Shown here: positions 24,311 to 35,861 of the stretch, one piece after another
How the letters are laid out: every line of letters starts with the position of its first letter
Position numbering within the stretch: the first letter of the stretch is position 1
Assembly: GCA_013397455.1 (NCBI GenBank)
Contig: VYZB01000144.1
Span: 194,772-258,771 of the forward strand
Reading direction: 5' to 3'
Origin: Crotophaga sulcirostris
Lineage: Eukaryota; Chordata; Aves; Cuculiformes; Crotophagidae
DNA length: 64,000 nucleotides
Notes under the pieces: model-generated
The model's input: the letters and a program-made list of their open reading frames with translations, nothing else
The model's database searches: none
What the model was told of the DNA's origin: nothing
Translations under genes and position numbers: made by a program

Positions 24311-25635
24311 GTTAGTTATGCAAATACTGCTCCCCTTGCAGTAACAACTCATGCAAAGTGTCTTCCATCATCTTCTTATGAGAACACTAAGTCCAGACTC
24401 CAGCTACAAGAACGACTGAATGGGTATATTTTTTCCATCATTGAGTTTAACTAAAAAAACCCGTAAATTTGGTCACTGAAACCAATCTGGGTTTACCTGA
24501 TATAGTGAGAGGATATGACTGCAGTCCTGAACTACTTCCTCCTCCATTGAGTAGTAACTCAATTCCTCAAGTCCCTACCTCTTCCCTCCTGAATGTAAAG
24601 AGGTGAAATGCGAAGTGCAAAAGGAGTGGCAGAGGCATGGCACCCTTCTCCTGAGCTAGCCATGTTGGATTTGAAAATTAGGTGTGTTTCTGGATGCTGT
24701 GAGCTCTTCAGAGAGGGGAGCTGTTCTGAGTTTTGTTTTTAAAATATTGTTTATGAACGTGAATCCATTTTTCTTCTAAAACATTTCTGTAAGTATTTCC
24801 GCCCTTATTGTAGTTCGCACCTCAGTGCAGACACTACAGCTGGTTTATGTGGGTTTTGTTTTACTTGGGTAACATATATACTCATCAAATGCTTACAGGC
24901 TTCCCTAGAAAATTACTTTAGCACTCCATTTTGCTGAGTATCCACAGGTGCTGCTGTTTTGATTTCTTAATTCTGACATTCAATTATCAATTATTCAATT
25001 ATCCTCCCAAGAGGAGAAGAGCCTTCCTGTAAGGCCAAGGGGAAAGGCATCTTCTCATTTCAGCCAGTTCTTAGCTGGTGTCTACCAGCTAGCACTGAAG
25101 TTCATCTTGCTGTGGAGTTGTGCTAGAGTGAGAAAACTAAATTCTTCTGATGAGATAAACCTGCGTTGCAAATGGAAGCAAGGTAAATTCCCTAGATTAT
25201 ATCTTGTCGTTAGTTATCATAAATATATACATTATTCTTGGGTTTCCTAAAGGAAGTGTCTTACCAGAGTGATTTATTTGTGTTGTCCTTCAGCTTTGAA
25301 ATGCAATTTTATACAGTGCGTAAATAAGTGTGCTGCTAGGGTGAATTCAAATTATTTTCTGCTTTGTAGCTATTTATTATCTTCTCTCTGGTAATGAAGG
25401 AAGATGGATTGGAAGCTGTCTTTTTCTTTCTTCGATATCAGGGTCACTTACTGGAAGAAAATTTAAGGCTCCTTTATCTGGCAATAGTGGCTTAGGGCCA
25501 GATGAAGGCAGAGGGGGTTGAGGTGTGGGTGAAGTGGGGGAAGAAGGGAGATTTGAAGTTGTATCATAAATTACATGAACACTACTGCTGTTTCCTCTTT
25601 GATCAGTGTGACTGCTGCTATTAAGCAGGAACTAA
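24311..25635. other. Gene-free stretch
   Basis: There is no gene or repeat that I can support. A purine-rich, G-rich tract at about 25501-25560 has four G-runs with loops of 5 to 9 bases. Confidence 0.55.
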
Positions 25636-25782
25636 AATTAGGAGTATAGGATTGAAAAGGACCTCCTGAGTCATCCTGTCTTTCCTCTTGCCATCACAGC
25701 TGCTGTAGTATGTAAATCCCTTTAAGAAGGCTGTGATAGTCCATCTTCAGTTTAGCAAGGCTTTTTCCCCAGCTGAGCTCCT
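25636..25782 (-). mobile_element. Old CR1 LINE 3'-end fragment
   Basis: The plus strand reads 'taggattgaaaaggacctcc', 'tgagtcatcctgtc', 'gccatcacag', then 'aaatccctttaagaaggc' and 'ccatcttcagtttagcaagg', followed by 'ctttttcccc'. This is the block order of an old CR1 subfamily in antisense, as I recall it from birds and other reptiles, so the fragment lies on the minus strand. It is short, non-coding and strongly diverged. An unrelated match is less likely, because five blocks occur in the right order. Confidence 0.62.
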
Positions 25783-28700
25783 ATGAAAATTAGAAGCTTC
25801 TAATTTTTGGCTAAGGTAAATTCAAAGCCGGTTTATTCGTATTTGTTTCACTGCCAGTATTGTCCTTTAGCTTAAATGGTTTTGCCTTTCTGTTATCTGT
25901 CACAAAAAATAAAGCCTGAGAAAGTTTCACAGGCAACAAACTAAGGCCTTTGAAATGTGTCTTTTCACGTCAGTGGAGCGGTTGGTTTTATTGTTGTTTT
26001 GCTATTTTGATTAGATGTTCTGTCTATTTTCTTCTTTTTTTTTAATGGTTTAGGTTGCATAAAAACTATGATCACTCAGCATTTCAAATTATTTTTCCAT
26101 CAGTTTCTACAGGATTGATGCTTCCTTATGCAAACACATTTCTGGATATGTCTTAGACTGTCCTACATAGAGAGCACTTTTTGGTAGCTTGGAGGCATCT
26201 TGAGTAAGGAGAATCTCCCCTAGCTTTGTATCTGTGTCTGAGCTAGTCACCTTGGGCTGCCTGTATAGTCAACAGCAAGAAATAGGTAGAGCTAGGGTGA
26301 GATTTAATCTGACCTATTTTAGGCATCTAATTTAGGATGATAGGAATCACACCGTGAATCTTTGAGAATCGCGGAAGCCTGCGGTGGCTTGCGTTGATGA
26401 CAATTGCTGCATTTAATCAGAATAATCCTACTCCTTCTGATTGGCAGATTAGCTCCTAGTTTATAATGGTAACCCTTGTTACTGTTTGAGTGCATGTCCT
26501 TGTGTATATAATAGGAACACACTATAATATATTGTTACTACTTTCTTAATCTGTGTTATCAAATTATGAAGAAAAAATCTACGACCTGCTGTAGACATGC
26601 TTGTGAAAACTAGACCTATTTTCTATGTGTTTCTGGAATAATAGACATGGAGGGCTGATTCTGCACTTAATTTTGCAAAATGCATGAATTTTTGAACTGT
26701 CTCCAAGACTTGAAGGCAAAAGTTCATTTCTGGCAAAGCAGAAGTCTCTCAGTCAAACATACTTTTTTCTGCTCCTTAAAGCTGTTGGATGTCAGACAGA
26801 GTAGCACTTGGCTACTGCCAAGGAATAGGAAGTGAGATAGAGGATCTGAGAGTGTAAAATGTTATTGTTAATGGTTTCAGTTGACTAATACTTTCTGCAA
26901 ACTGAACTACTAGTTAAAATTCAAGTAATATCATTGCAGACCTGGAGTATTGCAAGAATTTTCAAGGTTGGTCAGTGCTACGTAGACCTTGAAGGAAGTA
27001 TAAAAGTGTTCAAAATGCTTGAAGGCTAATTTTCAATCTCGTGCTAAAGCCAAGGATCAACTTGGGCTTGAATTGATTTAATGTTCTCAGTCAATCTCTT
27101 TTCTAAGGAGGCAACAATGTCTGTAAAACCTTGCTGAATGACAGTTATCCAGAATTATTTGTAACAGCCAATTTGGAAATGCTTCATAGTTGTCTGCAAG
27201 CCTTGTAGGCAGTATACTGGGAAACATAATCAGAGGCTATCAAAAAGCAGCTCCTCCAACACATATCAGCAATGACCATAGGACTTAATGGGTCTACTTG
27301 TACATAAAAATATGTCTAGTTCCGCCTACCCACACCACCAAAGTGAAGTTTCTCCCCCAAAATGACTGGTCCTCAAACCAAGGACTATTACCCCTTCTGT
27401 GCTGGGGGACAGTGCAGGCTGGGGAAATGCCTTCTGCTTTGCTGGGGAAAAGAGAAGCATGTTCCTTTGTCTGCAGACAGTGTCCACTCAGAGCTGCTCA
27501 GATACATAGAGAGGCAAGATGGATAAGAGGGGCAAATGCAGCTGAGACATTTCAAAGCCTTTGGATGAGCTGGTAGTCTGTGTTGACCAGCGTGGGGCAT
27601 TCTCATTGTGGTATATGCGTCCAAAATGAAGGGAGAAACTGTTATTACTCTGAAATGTAACGGGAATGAAAATTCTGTGGATGACAGTGAGGGAGGTTTG
27701 GATTAGGTATTATGTCTTGTTCACACTATCCTCTGTAAATAGAAGTATCACGTTATAGTTTTGTCTGCCAAGGCAGAAAATTAAGTGAATAATTTTTGTT
27801 TGTTGCCACGTTATAGTTTTTGAAATATTGATTTGTTTGCTTTCATGGCAGAGTTGCACTTTCTGAAACGGTGATAAAATTCATCTAGTTTACATCTGCT
27901 GATATGATGGCTGTGCATCACCTTGATGGTTTATGAATGGACAAAACAAATGTTATTACTGAGGCATTCTTATTCACAGGTCACACTGCTGTTTGACTTG
28001 GCATGCATGCACTTCACTGTGTAATTGTGCTTTTGAGGGGGCAGAACTGATGGATGCTGTCCAGAGTTTGCGTTTCCAGTGAGAAGCAACTGCCAGCATC
28101 TTTTGATGTCACTGCAGAATTTCTCTGCTTTATCTTTGAAATTCTTCCTATGGCTGTGAGACTGAAGAATTATTTTTAGGGCAATGTGGCTCATCTTATA
28201 ATATATGCCTTCTCAATTTGTAGAGCTTGCATAGGATTTGGTACTTAATTAACAGCACTGCCCTGTGCAGTATAATGATGCTGTCCCCATTTCATTTGCA
28301 CTTCACTATCACTTCATATCACACTTTTCACCATCATTTCATTGCCAGTTTACCTGAAGACTTGTAAGCCAACTACAAATGATAAGAGCTCATTTTGTCT
28401 CATTTGACTGAACCTGCTACCATGGCATGAAAACTTTATGGGTTGCCAGAGAGCAACTGTTTAACTTGTTTCATTCATTTATAACCCAGCCTGGTGGGAT
28501 TCCACAGTGCCATTGTTTGTTTTTTTTTACCTTTGTAATAATATTTGTTCTAATTGCAACTATTGTAAGGGTTGGAGATTCCTAGGACCATAATGCTGGT
28601 GTTAGCCAACTCTTCTCCACTGTCATCTGCTATTGCAATCTAAGGACCACCATCTGCCTCTAGAAAACTACCTTTCAAGTTTGTCTTTGGTGATAAGGGG

Positions 28701-30084
28701 TTGACCTTGATGCTCTTTCCAGACCTAGCATACCATGTTTGGAACATACTGGCTTTGTTTTCCTGGCTTTTAAACCACTTAAACTCTCTTTCCTTTCGGG
28801 AACTATTAGTTAACTTGTGGAATGTTTTAAAACTAGGTCTGATCTAAGGGTCATCCTAATTCATTGTATGTCTAATCACTGAATTGTGTGACACTCTCTT
28901 CCTTGTTTCATGCAGACCAAGCCTCATCAGTAGCACCTTCTCTAGTGGAATGACAAATAGGGCCTCCTCCTTGCCCCTATGAATGAGTACAGCTAATAAC
29001 TTGAGCTTCGGGCTGTATTGGAATTATTACAAATCCTACTCATCTATGTAAAATCAACTAATTTTTTTCTTTAAATTCCAGACATCTTGAATGTGGAAAT
29101 GGAAATTGGGTACTCTCAAATCTGAAATACCTCAGAAAGTACTCATCTAGGTACTACAGTAGTGCCTTATTTCAAACTTGCAGCATTTTAGAAATTTAAG
29201 ATCTTCTCTGCAGGTTATGTGTGTAGTAAGTGTTAGTTCAGAATCATGTGTTTATATACATATATACAAAAATACAGGCTGGATATGCAGATTGAAACTT
29301 CTGTAGTTATTTAAAGTTCTCTTAAGACATCTAGCCTGGCCATGTGAGCTGCTTATTTTAGTCCTCTAGCAGTTTCTCCCAGATGACATGTTCTGCTTTT
29401 CTCATGTGATTTTTCTCAGTCCGAGCTGGAGAGCTGGTGATCCTTCTCAGGCAGCATTTGGACAATATGAAACCTAATGCAGCTGGGGAAGAGAAAGGAG
29501 GCCCGTCAACACAGTTGTTCCTTTAAAAAATACAGGCGATAATTTCTTACTGAAAGAAATGAGAAGAAGGAGCAAAGATGCCTACTTCAGGTGTTATATG
29601 TTTTGATTCCTGAAGTATTTAAGTTTTGAGTTTAAGGAGATATAAGACTTAGAAAAGCTACTTGCAATCAGTTTTTTTCAGATGTTTTACAGAGAAGTGT
29701 GGATGAATCTAGTTGAACTTTATGAAATCTTTAAAAGTTTTGAAATTTGTCATTTTGTTCTCGAAGAAAAACACACCTTTAGACAATGCAAACTCAGTTC
29801 ATGTCGAAAGGTCTATTTTTAGTCTTAAGTCCAGTTGACTATATAGTTTTGGAGCCACAAAAGGCTTTGGATAAAAGATTATCATATTACTGAAGAATTT
29901 CAACTTTTAGAAAACAGTATGTCTGACAGAATATTTGTTCCAAAATTTCTACCTAAAACATTGTGGTTATAAATAGCAACTAATTGTCTAATATTAGGGA
30001 ATATTGGACAATTATTATGGACAATATTATAGTCCAATTAGACTGTAGGACTAAAATTCTAACAACACGCTATTCATATTTTTT

Positions 30085-30100
30085 TAATTAATTAATTAAA
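30085..30100. repeat. (TTAA)n / (AATT)n short repeat
   Basis: Four units of the tetranucleotide TAAT/TTAA repeat, flanked by a T-run on the left and an inverted forkhead-like motif pair on the right. Confidence 0.6.
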
Positions 30101-32667
30101 TTAGTTTACAAATGTAAACATGTGTTAATGCTCTCTTAATTTTTCTTTTTTTTTGTTCTTCCCAAAGTATGCTGGAAACAAATTTATAAAATAAAGTACT
30201 TTTTTGCTCTTTGATATCCCGGCTGACACTTTAAAGGTGATTTAACTTTTTTTAAAAAATAGAAGTATTAGTAGTAAATAGCACATAACCTAAGAACACT
30301 ATGAGACCCTTGTTAAAAATGTTCATTAAATAATTAGTAGTAACAAAAAAATTGGAACACTAAGTTTAATAACAAAGTAGAATATAAGTTTTGGGTTAAT
30401 CGTAGTACATGAAACTGTAATACTGTGTTTGCTGTCATGGCACTCCACTGAAAGGAAATGTGGTGGTTCCTAGCATTTGCAAGCATATATGAGAAGTAGG
30501 CAGACTTTGTTCTATGATAAAAGGTATTTCTGTCTTCATTACAGCATATTCTTACTCAAAGAGAAAAAAACAGCAACAAGATATTCAGCCCCTCTTGCCA
30601 TATATGGTTTTACCCCTGAGAGTGCACCACCCCTGCTGCAGAGAAGTCATTGAGGTCTCCTTGTTCTCTTTTTGTTTCAGGCTCTCACGTGTCTCTCTTG
30701 AATGTTTTATATAAATCTAATTGGCAGGTTGATGTACTTGGAAGTAGCTACCCTACAAGTGGTAGTGCGTCATAATTAATTTCTAGGCCATTGTAGCTGT
30801 TCCTCATCCTAAATACATGAAATTGAGGTGGTTTTCCAGCAAATTGTGCACCTTACACAATGAGAGGAGGGAAGAATCTTTTTAAGGCAACTATTTTGTC
30901 TGTGCTCACAGTTTTACCACAGCAGCATGTTGTAATATAAAATCTAAGAGGTTAGTAAACAACTCGGCAGTAACTGAGCGATTTAAACAAAAGCTTCTCC
31001 TCAATATTGATGCTTGGGAGGGGGAGAGGAGGAGAGAGCCAGGGATCCATTGTTCAATGTGTTACCACAGTTGCCCTATTTTTAAAGAATTGTGTTTAAT
31101 AAGGATAGTAACTGTTATGGGACAATGGTAGGCTTTTTTCCCAGATCATCTTTGAAATTGTTTTTTGAAATTGATTGTTGAAACTTTGCCACTAATGAGT
31201 CCTGTGTCTTCCAATGAATGTGAAAAATGTGTGTGTGCATTGGGGGATTTACAAGTCTGAGCTGGTTATTTCCCACAGTTTGAGGCTTTTCAACAATTTG
31301 GATTGGAAAGATATATAATATGCAGCTAATGAAGGTACTGTTTCATGTTATTTTTTTCTTTAAGGTCTTTATGCTGTCTTTTTCTGATTTAAAAGTCTTA
31401 AAATATTCAGTCTATGGTAAAATTTGCTTCTATTAGGGGAACTGCACAGATAAAGTGATATGCCTTAGTTTAGGCAAAAAAAACCCTTCAGGTTAATTAT
31501 TAAAAATCTGATTTTGTTTGTACTACCTGATCAAGATTTTTAATAGGCTATTGGATCATGCTATAATCATCTAACAGGTGGATGGTGGATTAATGAAATG
31601 TATGGATCTGAATTCTTCATCTATTTTCATCTCATCTACTGTGTTGATTAATTTCTACAGTTACTCTTTAACCATTTTCAAGGAAAACTTAAAGGTCACT
31701 TTCAAATTCTGATTATAAATCTGTAGAATGGGATAACACTTCTATAATAAGTGAATTTACACCAATAACGTGATATACTACTCTGTTTGGGTTGTTCTGA
31801 CTTCCTTGTTACTTGAAACAGAGCTAGTGGGCACTGCAGAGATTGCCAAGAGGTTTAGATCTTGGGATGGTTTACGAGCTGGGGCTTTTGTGCAAGGGCT
31901 GTGGAAGAAGCTTACTTTGTGGTAGATGAGTCCTCAGAGCCACATTCAGCTTTTTCCTGTGAAACACTCCAACCTGAGACCCGCAGAAAAGCAAAGAGGT
32001 GCCACATTGACTGTTCTTACCTATTAATTTCTGTGTGCAGGTAATGCAGTCACTGCTACATGCCTTAGATGCTAATTGCATGAAAGTTGGACCCACTTGG
32101 ACTAACTAATCAAAATAAATTCAGTAGTAATGATGATTATGCCACGGTTGGGTCTGCAACCAGTAGTGAACAAATCTGTACACTGCCTTTCTTCTGAAGG
32201 CTTTCTTTTGCCTGAGCACAGGGCACAGCATTGGGTGGTTGTAATGTGATAGCTGGGGCTCTGTCCTGGTGGTCGATGCACTGCTGCATGCCACGCTAAC
32301 CTCGCCAGGCAGGGAACCCTGCAGGGAAACTCAATACGGGCAGAATTACAATAGCTGGTCTTTGTGACTGCAGGGGCATGTGTTATGCTGTTGTGAGGCT
32401 CTACAGGGATAAATAAGGGGACAACCTGTTTAAACTACACAGCTGCAAGAACTCTTTTCATGCTGTGCCTGGTGCCGTGCCTTTCAGTGGAACGGCCAAG
32501 GTCAGAAACATTGCAAAGGTTCCTGAAGTGCTACGTTGCTTTCGCACATCCAGAACGGCAGGTATGTTGCTTTATGTCACATTTCCAGAGCCAATGTATC
32601 CTCCCACTGAGGACAGCTGCCTTCTGTTATGCAGATGTGTTTTGACCAAACAATACTGTAGTGCTTC

Positions 32668-32708
32668 AAAAAAAGATAACTGTGGTTAAAAAAAAGATAA
32701 CTGTGGTA
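32668..32708 (+). repeat. Tandem duplication of a 20-21-bp unit
   Basis: Two copies of an A-run followed by gataactgtggt lie head to tail (32668-32687 and 32688-32708). They differ only in A-run length and in the last base. Each copy holds a GATA core and a TGTGGT core. Confidence 0.85.
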
Positions 32709-34114
32709 GCCAATTTGATTGTGGTTTTGTTTTTCAATTTCAAAAAACAAAAAAAAAATAGTTTAAACTTAAAATGGTTAATGAAGTGGAAGAAGCACTG
32801 GGATTTTTCCACTGGGTTTCTCTTCTGCCCAGCTCTGTCTCCTCCCCTTCGAAGAAGCATGTACCCAGTATCTCACAAGCAGGTAACAACCCAGATTGTT
32901 CATTTTCAACTCATGAATAAAACCCAAAATTGTGGATGGTGCTACAAAATTGCTCTCATTCAGTGCCAGGCTCAGTGTTATTAGTTTTAATTGAGTTTGC
33001 TTTTTATTAGATCCTCTAGGATTTTTTTCACGTCTATCTGCTATTCAGAGAGCTGAACATATTTTTCCTGATCACTGCCATGCTGAATCTGACCACTAAT
33101 AGTATAAGCCCTTTTATAACTTAAGTCCTTTCATTTCTCTTTTTTTCCTCTCAATATTTTACATTTCTTAAGGTATCTGTACATCTGTGTTGCCCCCGGT
33201 CAGGACAGCCTCCTCTGTTTCAGCATTTCTCATACATGCTATAAAGAGGTAGGAGAAATTAAACAAAATCAAAGTCTAGAACAATTCTCTTCATCTTTCC
33301 AAAGCTTATCGTTTAAGTTTCATTTCATCATATTCTGTGATGGTTAGGAGGGCCTGAGGCCCACAGCATTACCTCAAATGCATTAACACTTTTCACTGTT
33401 CAGACAACTTGCTATTAGACCACATCCCATTTGTTCTCACTGAGGGTGGGATTCAAGGAGGGAGGATTTCCTAGTATGGTGCTTCAGAGAATAAATTGAG
33501 TGCAAGAAGTCAAATATGTATATAGGAAGAGGACATAAATCATTCAAGGCAGATAAAACTTTCTATTTTTCCCCCATGTAAGACACGATGTATGCTCTGC
33601 CATGGGCAAGTGATGTGCTGCAATTAGTTCTGGCTGTTTTTACACTTCTATGCCTTGTACCATCACTACTGCTTGATGCTTATACCTGTGATATATGGAG
33701 GACTTTAAGGCCTTTGTATAAAGATGAATTTTATAGCTTGCTTTTCTCTATGATGATAGACGTGCTTGGTATTGGTCGTACTAATTATCCTTCAGTTCTT
33801 CAGGGCTGTTTGGAAGAACTAAAGGACATAAATAACACAAGTGGATTCAGTTTTAATTATGCAAAAAATTGGTTCTCATTGAACTATATCCTGGTACTTG
33901 AATAATTGTAGGCTAAGGATTGAATAAGATTACTTTGTTGTATTGCAAGTGTAACTGGTCATCTGGGACTGAGATTTTTTTCCAGCTGAAGCGTAAAAGA
34001 TCCTCAGTGTAGATTTATGGCATTTTCTGCACTGAAATAGTCATTTGCTGTGGACAGAATAGGAAGTCAACACAGGGAAATTACTGTGTCTCTGTAAAGC
34101 CGCTAAAGACTAAC

Positions 34115-34397
34115 CTTTATGCTTTTCAGATCATTACCACTTGGCCTAATCTCTAATGGATGGAAATTGGTTTGCTCAGTTTTGCCTCTAAGTTGCTTCT
34201 TTAGTACCTCTGCAGAAACCCCAGTTGTAAACTTAGCATTCTCAATATGAAAGTCCTTTTTTGTAGCCACTTGCAAATGCTTCCACTTCTGCAAATCTCC
34301 TTCCAGCTTCACTTTCTTTCTGTGAATGAACACTAAAAACGCATTGATGGTGGTGTGGAGTTTGTAGATGTGTGATTTCTCATCTTCATCTTTGAAT
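34115..34397 (-). other. Candidate protein-coding exon, unidentified gene (exon B)
   Basis: A minus-strand segment of 283 bp is open throughout and could be an internal exon. It ends in AAG followed by the donor GTTAGT (34109-34114). The possible acceptor 'gtcttgag' has a weak pyrimidine tract, which is the main doubt. Its product would begin FKDEDEKSHIYKLHTTINAF and contain HRKKVKLEGDLQKWKHLQ and LKKQLRGKTEQ. It has no cysteine, many charged residues and probable helix, unlike typical translation of AT-rich noncoding DNA. I do not recognise the family. The phase (one base completing a codon) fits the candidate exon at 34763-34864 after removal of a 365-bp intron. It could also be a pseudogene piece or chance, as frames of about 95 codons are not rare in a window this size. 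Confidence 0.33.
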
Positions 34398-34762
34398 CTC
34401 AAGACTCATTTATAAATAATAATATCACAGAAAGTGGAAGAAATGAAATACTCTGCTGTCTGTTCTCCAGATGCTGGGAGGGAAGAGGGAAAGAAGATAT
34501 ATTTCTTATATTTGACCAAATAGGTGTAAAATAAATTCAGGAGTTGAATATTTGATGAATGATTTGTATTAATTGTAAATTTACACTGAATTGATCTAAT
34601 GATTTGGGGTCAGAAAAATTCTAGGATAATCCTATTAGTGGAATTGTTCGTGGTTTGGGTTGGTTTTGTGGTGTAATATTTTTCTCCTCAACCTATATTT
34701 GGGAAGATGAGACATTTCCTTCATCTGAAGTATAGAAGACATTAGCTGAAATGCCTCTTTAC

Positions 34763-34864
34763 CTGAAAGGTCTGAATCCATGTCTGTCTTCGGACTTCTG
34801 CCTTTTTAAGGACAGGATATTCTGAGCTGGGAGTTCTATTTCCTGTTTTGCCTCTCTGTCAACT
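34763..34864 (-). other. Candidate protein-coding exon, unidentified gene (exon A)
   Basis: This 102-bp minus-strand block has a good acceptor ('ctcagttttcag' just above 34864) and a near-consensus donor, CAG followed by GTAAAG (34757-34762). The frame that fits encodes VDREAKQEIELPAQNILSLK followed by RQKSEDRHGFRPF. The length is a multiple of three. It starts with the last base of a codon and leaves two bases at its end, which joins in frame to the block at 34115-34397 through an arginine codon. No conserved domain is recognised. If both blocks are real, this is the upstream exon of a gene on the minus strand whose other exons I could not place. Exon-like structures also arise by chance in vertebrate DNA. 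Confidence 0.33.
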
Positions 34865-35486
34865 CTGAAAACTGAGATATTTATCAAGCAAGGCAGTGAG
34901 CATTTATGTTGTCTGAGAGAGCAAATATTTTCATTCACACATGTGCTCCAGTGCACATATAATGGCAAAATTAGGAACTCTCTCTTAGTTTTATGCTGTC
35001 TTAGGAAAGCTAATACACCACCAAGGAGCCATTCTCCTGGGATGTAATATTTTTGACTTACCTTGGACTAAGGAAATGCTCTGCTCTGCACAGTAGGCTA
35101 TTGGATAATAGGGAATAACTGCTGCTTTCTACTTTTTTTTATGTATGTGGATTCTTCATTTTTAATTGGTCAAAAGTATATACTGAGTTTTGGTTTTAAT
35201 AGAACCTGAATAGAAATGGAAGCATTGTGAGATTTTGAGCATTTATGTTCAGTTTTGTTCAATGGTGAAGCCAAGAAAAATGTTATCTACACAACCTTAC
35301 ATTTGTGGTGGAATATTATGCAGGAAATATGAGAGTTCTCTCACTGTAGTCTTTCACCACCAGGAAGGGTTATAGGAGATCTTAAACTGCTGAAACACTT
35401 CTGTGTTTTTGTTAGAGTGGACCCAGTTCAAGCATGAGACAGTTTTTTGGTGCAAAAGCTGATTTAGATCCATGTTATATTAAGCA
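34865..35486. other. Gene-free stretch
   Basis: AT-rich unique sequence between the candidate exon and the LTR insertion. I see nothing in it. Confidence 0.55.
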
Positions 35487-35492
35487 TAAATG
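35487..35492. repeat. Target-site duplication, left copy
   Basis: The six bases taaatg precede the TG start of the LTR and recur at 35856-35861 directly after its CA end. The identity extends by CA on the left, which overlaps the LTR terminus and is therefore not counted. Confidence 0.88.
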
Positions 35493-35855
35493 TGTAGAAG
35501 GGTTTCTGTGAGAAGGATGTTTGCCCTTGAACCAGCCAGGCCTGGAGGAATTTCAGGCATGCGGTGGAGGTTTGAGAAGAGAAAGCAAAGTGATAAGGCA
35601 GCAGCAGAGACAGAAGCAGGAGACCAAGGAAGCGGCGGGAGAAGCGACGGGATGAACTACAGATGAATGATGTTAATTGTTCGCATGGACAAATCGTGAG
35701 AGGATGGAGAATGGAATCACCTGTGGCTTGCAGGTTGTGTGGACACATGTACTCTCGGAAAAACGCTAGATAATGTAGCCTGGAAATAGAATAAAGGAGC
35801 TTTGACCGTGCCCCTATGAGGATCGATCCTTGACTCCGGGACTCTTCTTACGACA
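35493..35855 (+). mobile_element. Solo LTR of an endogenous retrovirus
   Basis: A 363-bp element starts TGTAGAAGGG and ends CTTACGACA, the TG...CA termini of a retroviral long terminal repeat. A perfect 6-bp duplication (taaatg) flanks it. The polyadenylation signal AATAAA at 35790-35795 lies 60 bp before the end and sets the orientation as plus (U3, then R and U5). The segment is richer in G, C and CpG than the DNA around it (for example 'gaagcggcgggagaagcgac' near 35630), consistent with an insertion. No gag, pol or env sequence and no second LTR are next to it, so the provirus was reduced to a solo LTR by recombination between its two LTRs. A 6-bp duplication suggests a class II (ERVK-like) element, but I did not identify the family. 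The minus frame inside it (35464-35748) is a by-product. Confidence 0.9.
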
Positions 35856-35861
35856 TAAATG
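35856..35861. repeat. Target-site duplication, right copy
   Basis: The second copy of taaatg, identical to 35487-35492. The lack of any mismatch suggests a relatively recent insertion, although six bases give little resolution. Confidence 0.88.

Larger units (their letters stand above)
25783..34114. other. Gene-free stretch of about 8 kb
   Basis: There is no supportable gene. It includes a cluster of nested palindromes at 29981-30038, an AATT repeat followed by an inverted pair of forkhead-like sites at 30085-30120, and a tandem 20-21-bp duplication at 32668-32708. A 105-codon frame at 33588-33905 (plus) starts hydrophobic (LQLVLAVFTLLCLVPSLLL) but has no known family pattern. I treat it as chance. 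Confidence 0.5.

Noticed and set aside
28686..28745. Possible CR1 3' end on the plus strand ('ggttgaccttgatgctc', 'tttccagacctagc')
   Set aside because: The spacing is wrong (the usual 'aaaggtc' is absent) and there is no coding block upstream.
33588..33905. 105-codon plus frame with a hydrophobic start (possible membrane protein)
   Set aside because: No recognisable family, no promoter context and no splice sites. T-rich DNA readily encodes hydrophobic stretches.
35590..35700. CpG cluster as a CpG-island promoter
   Set aside because: It lies inside the LTR, is only about 100 bp long and is explained by the insertion.
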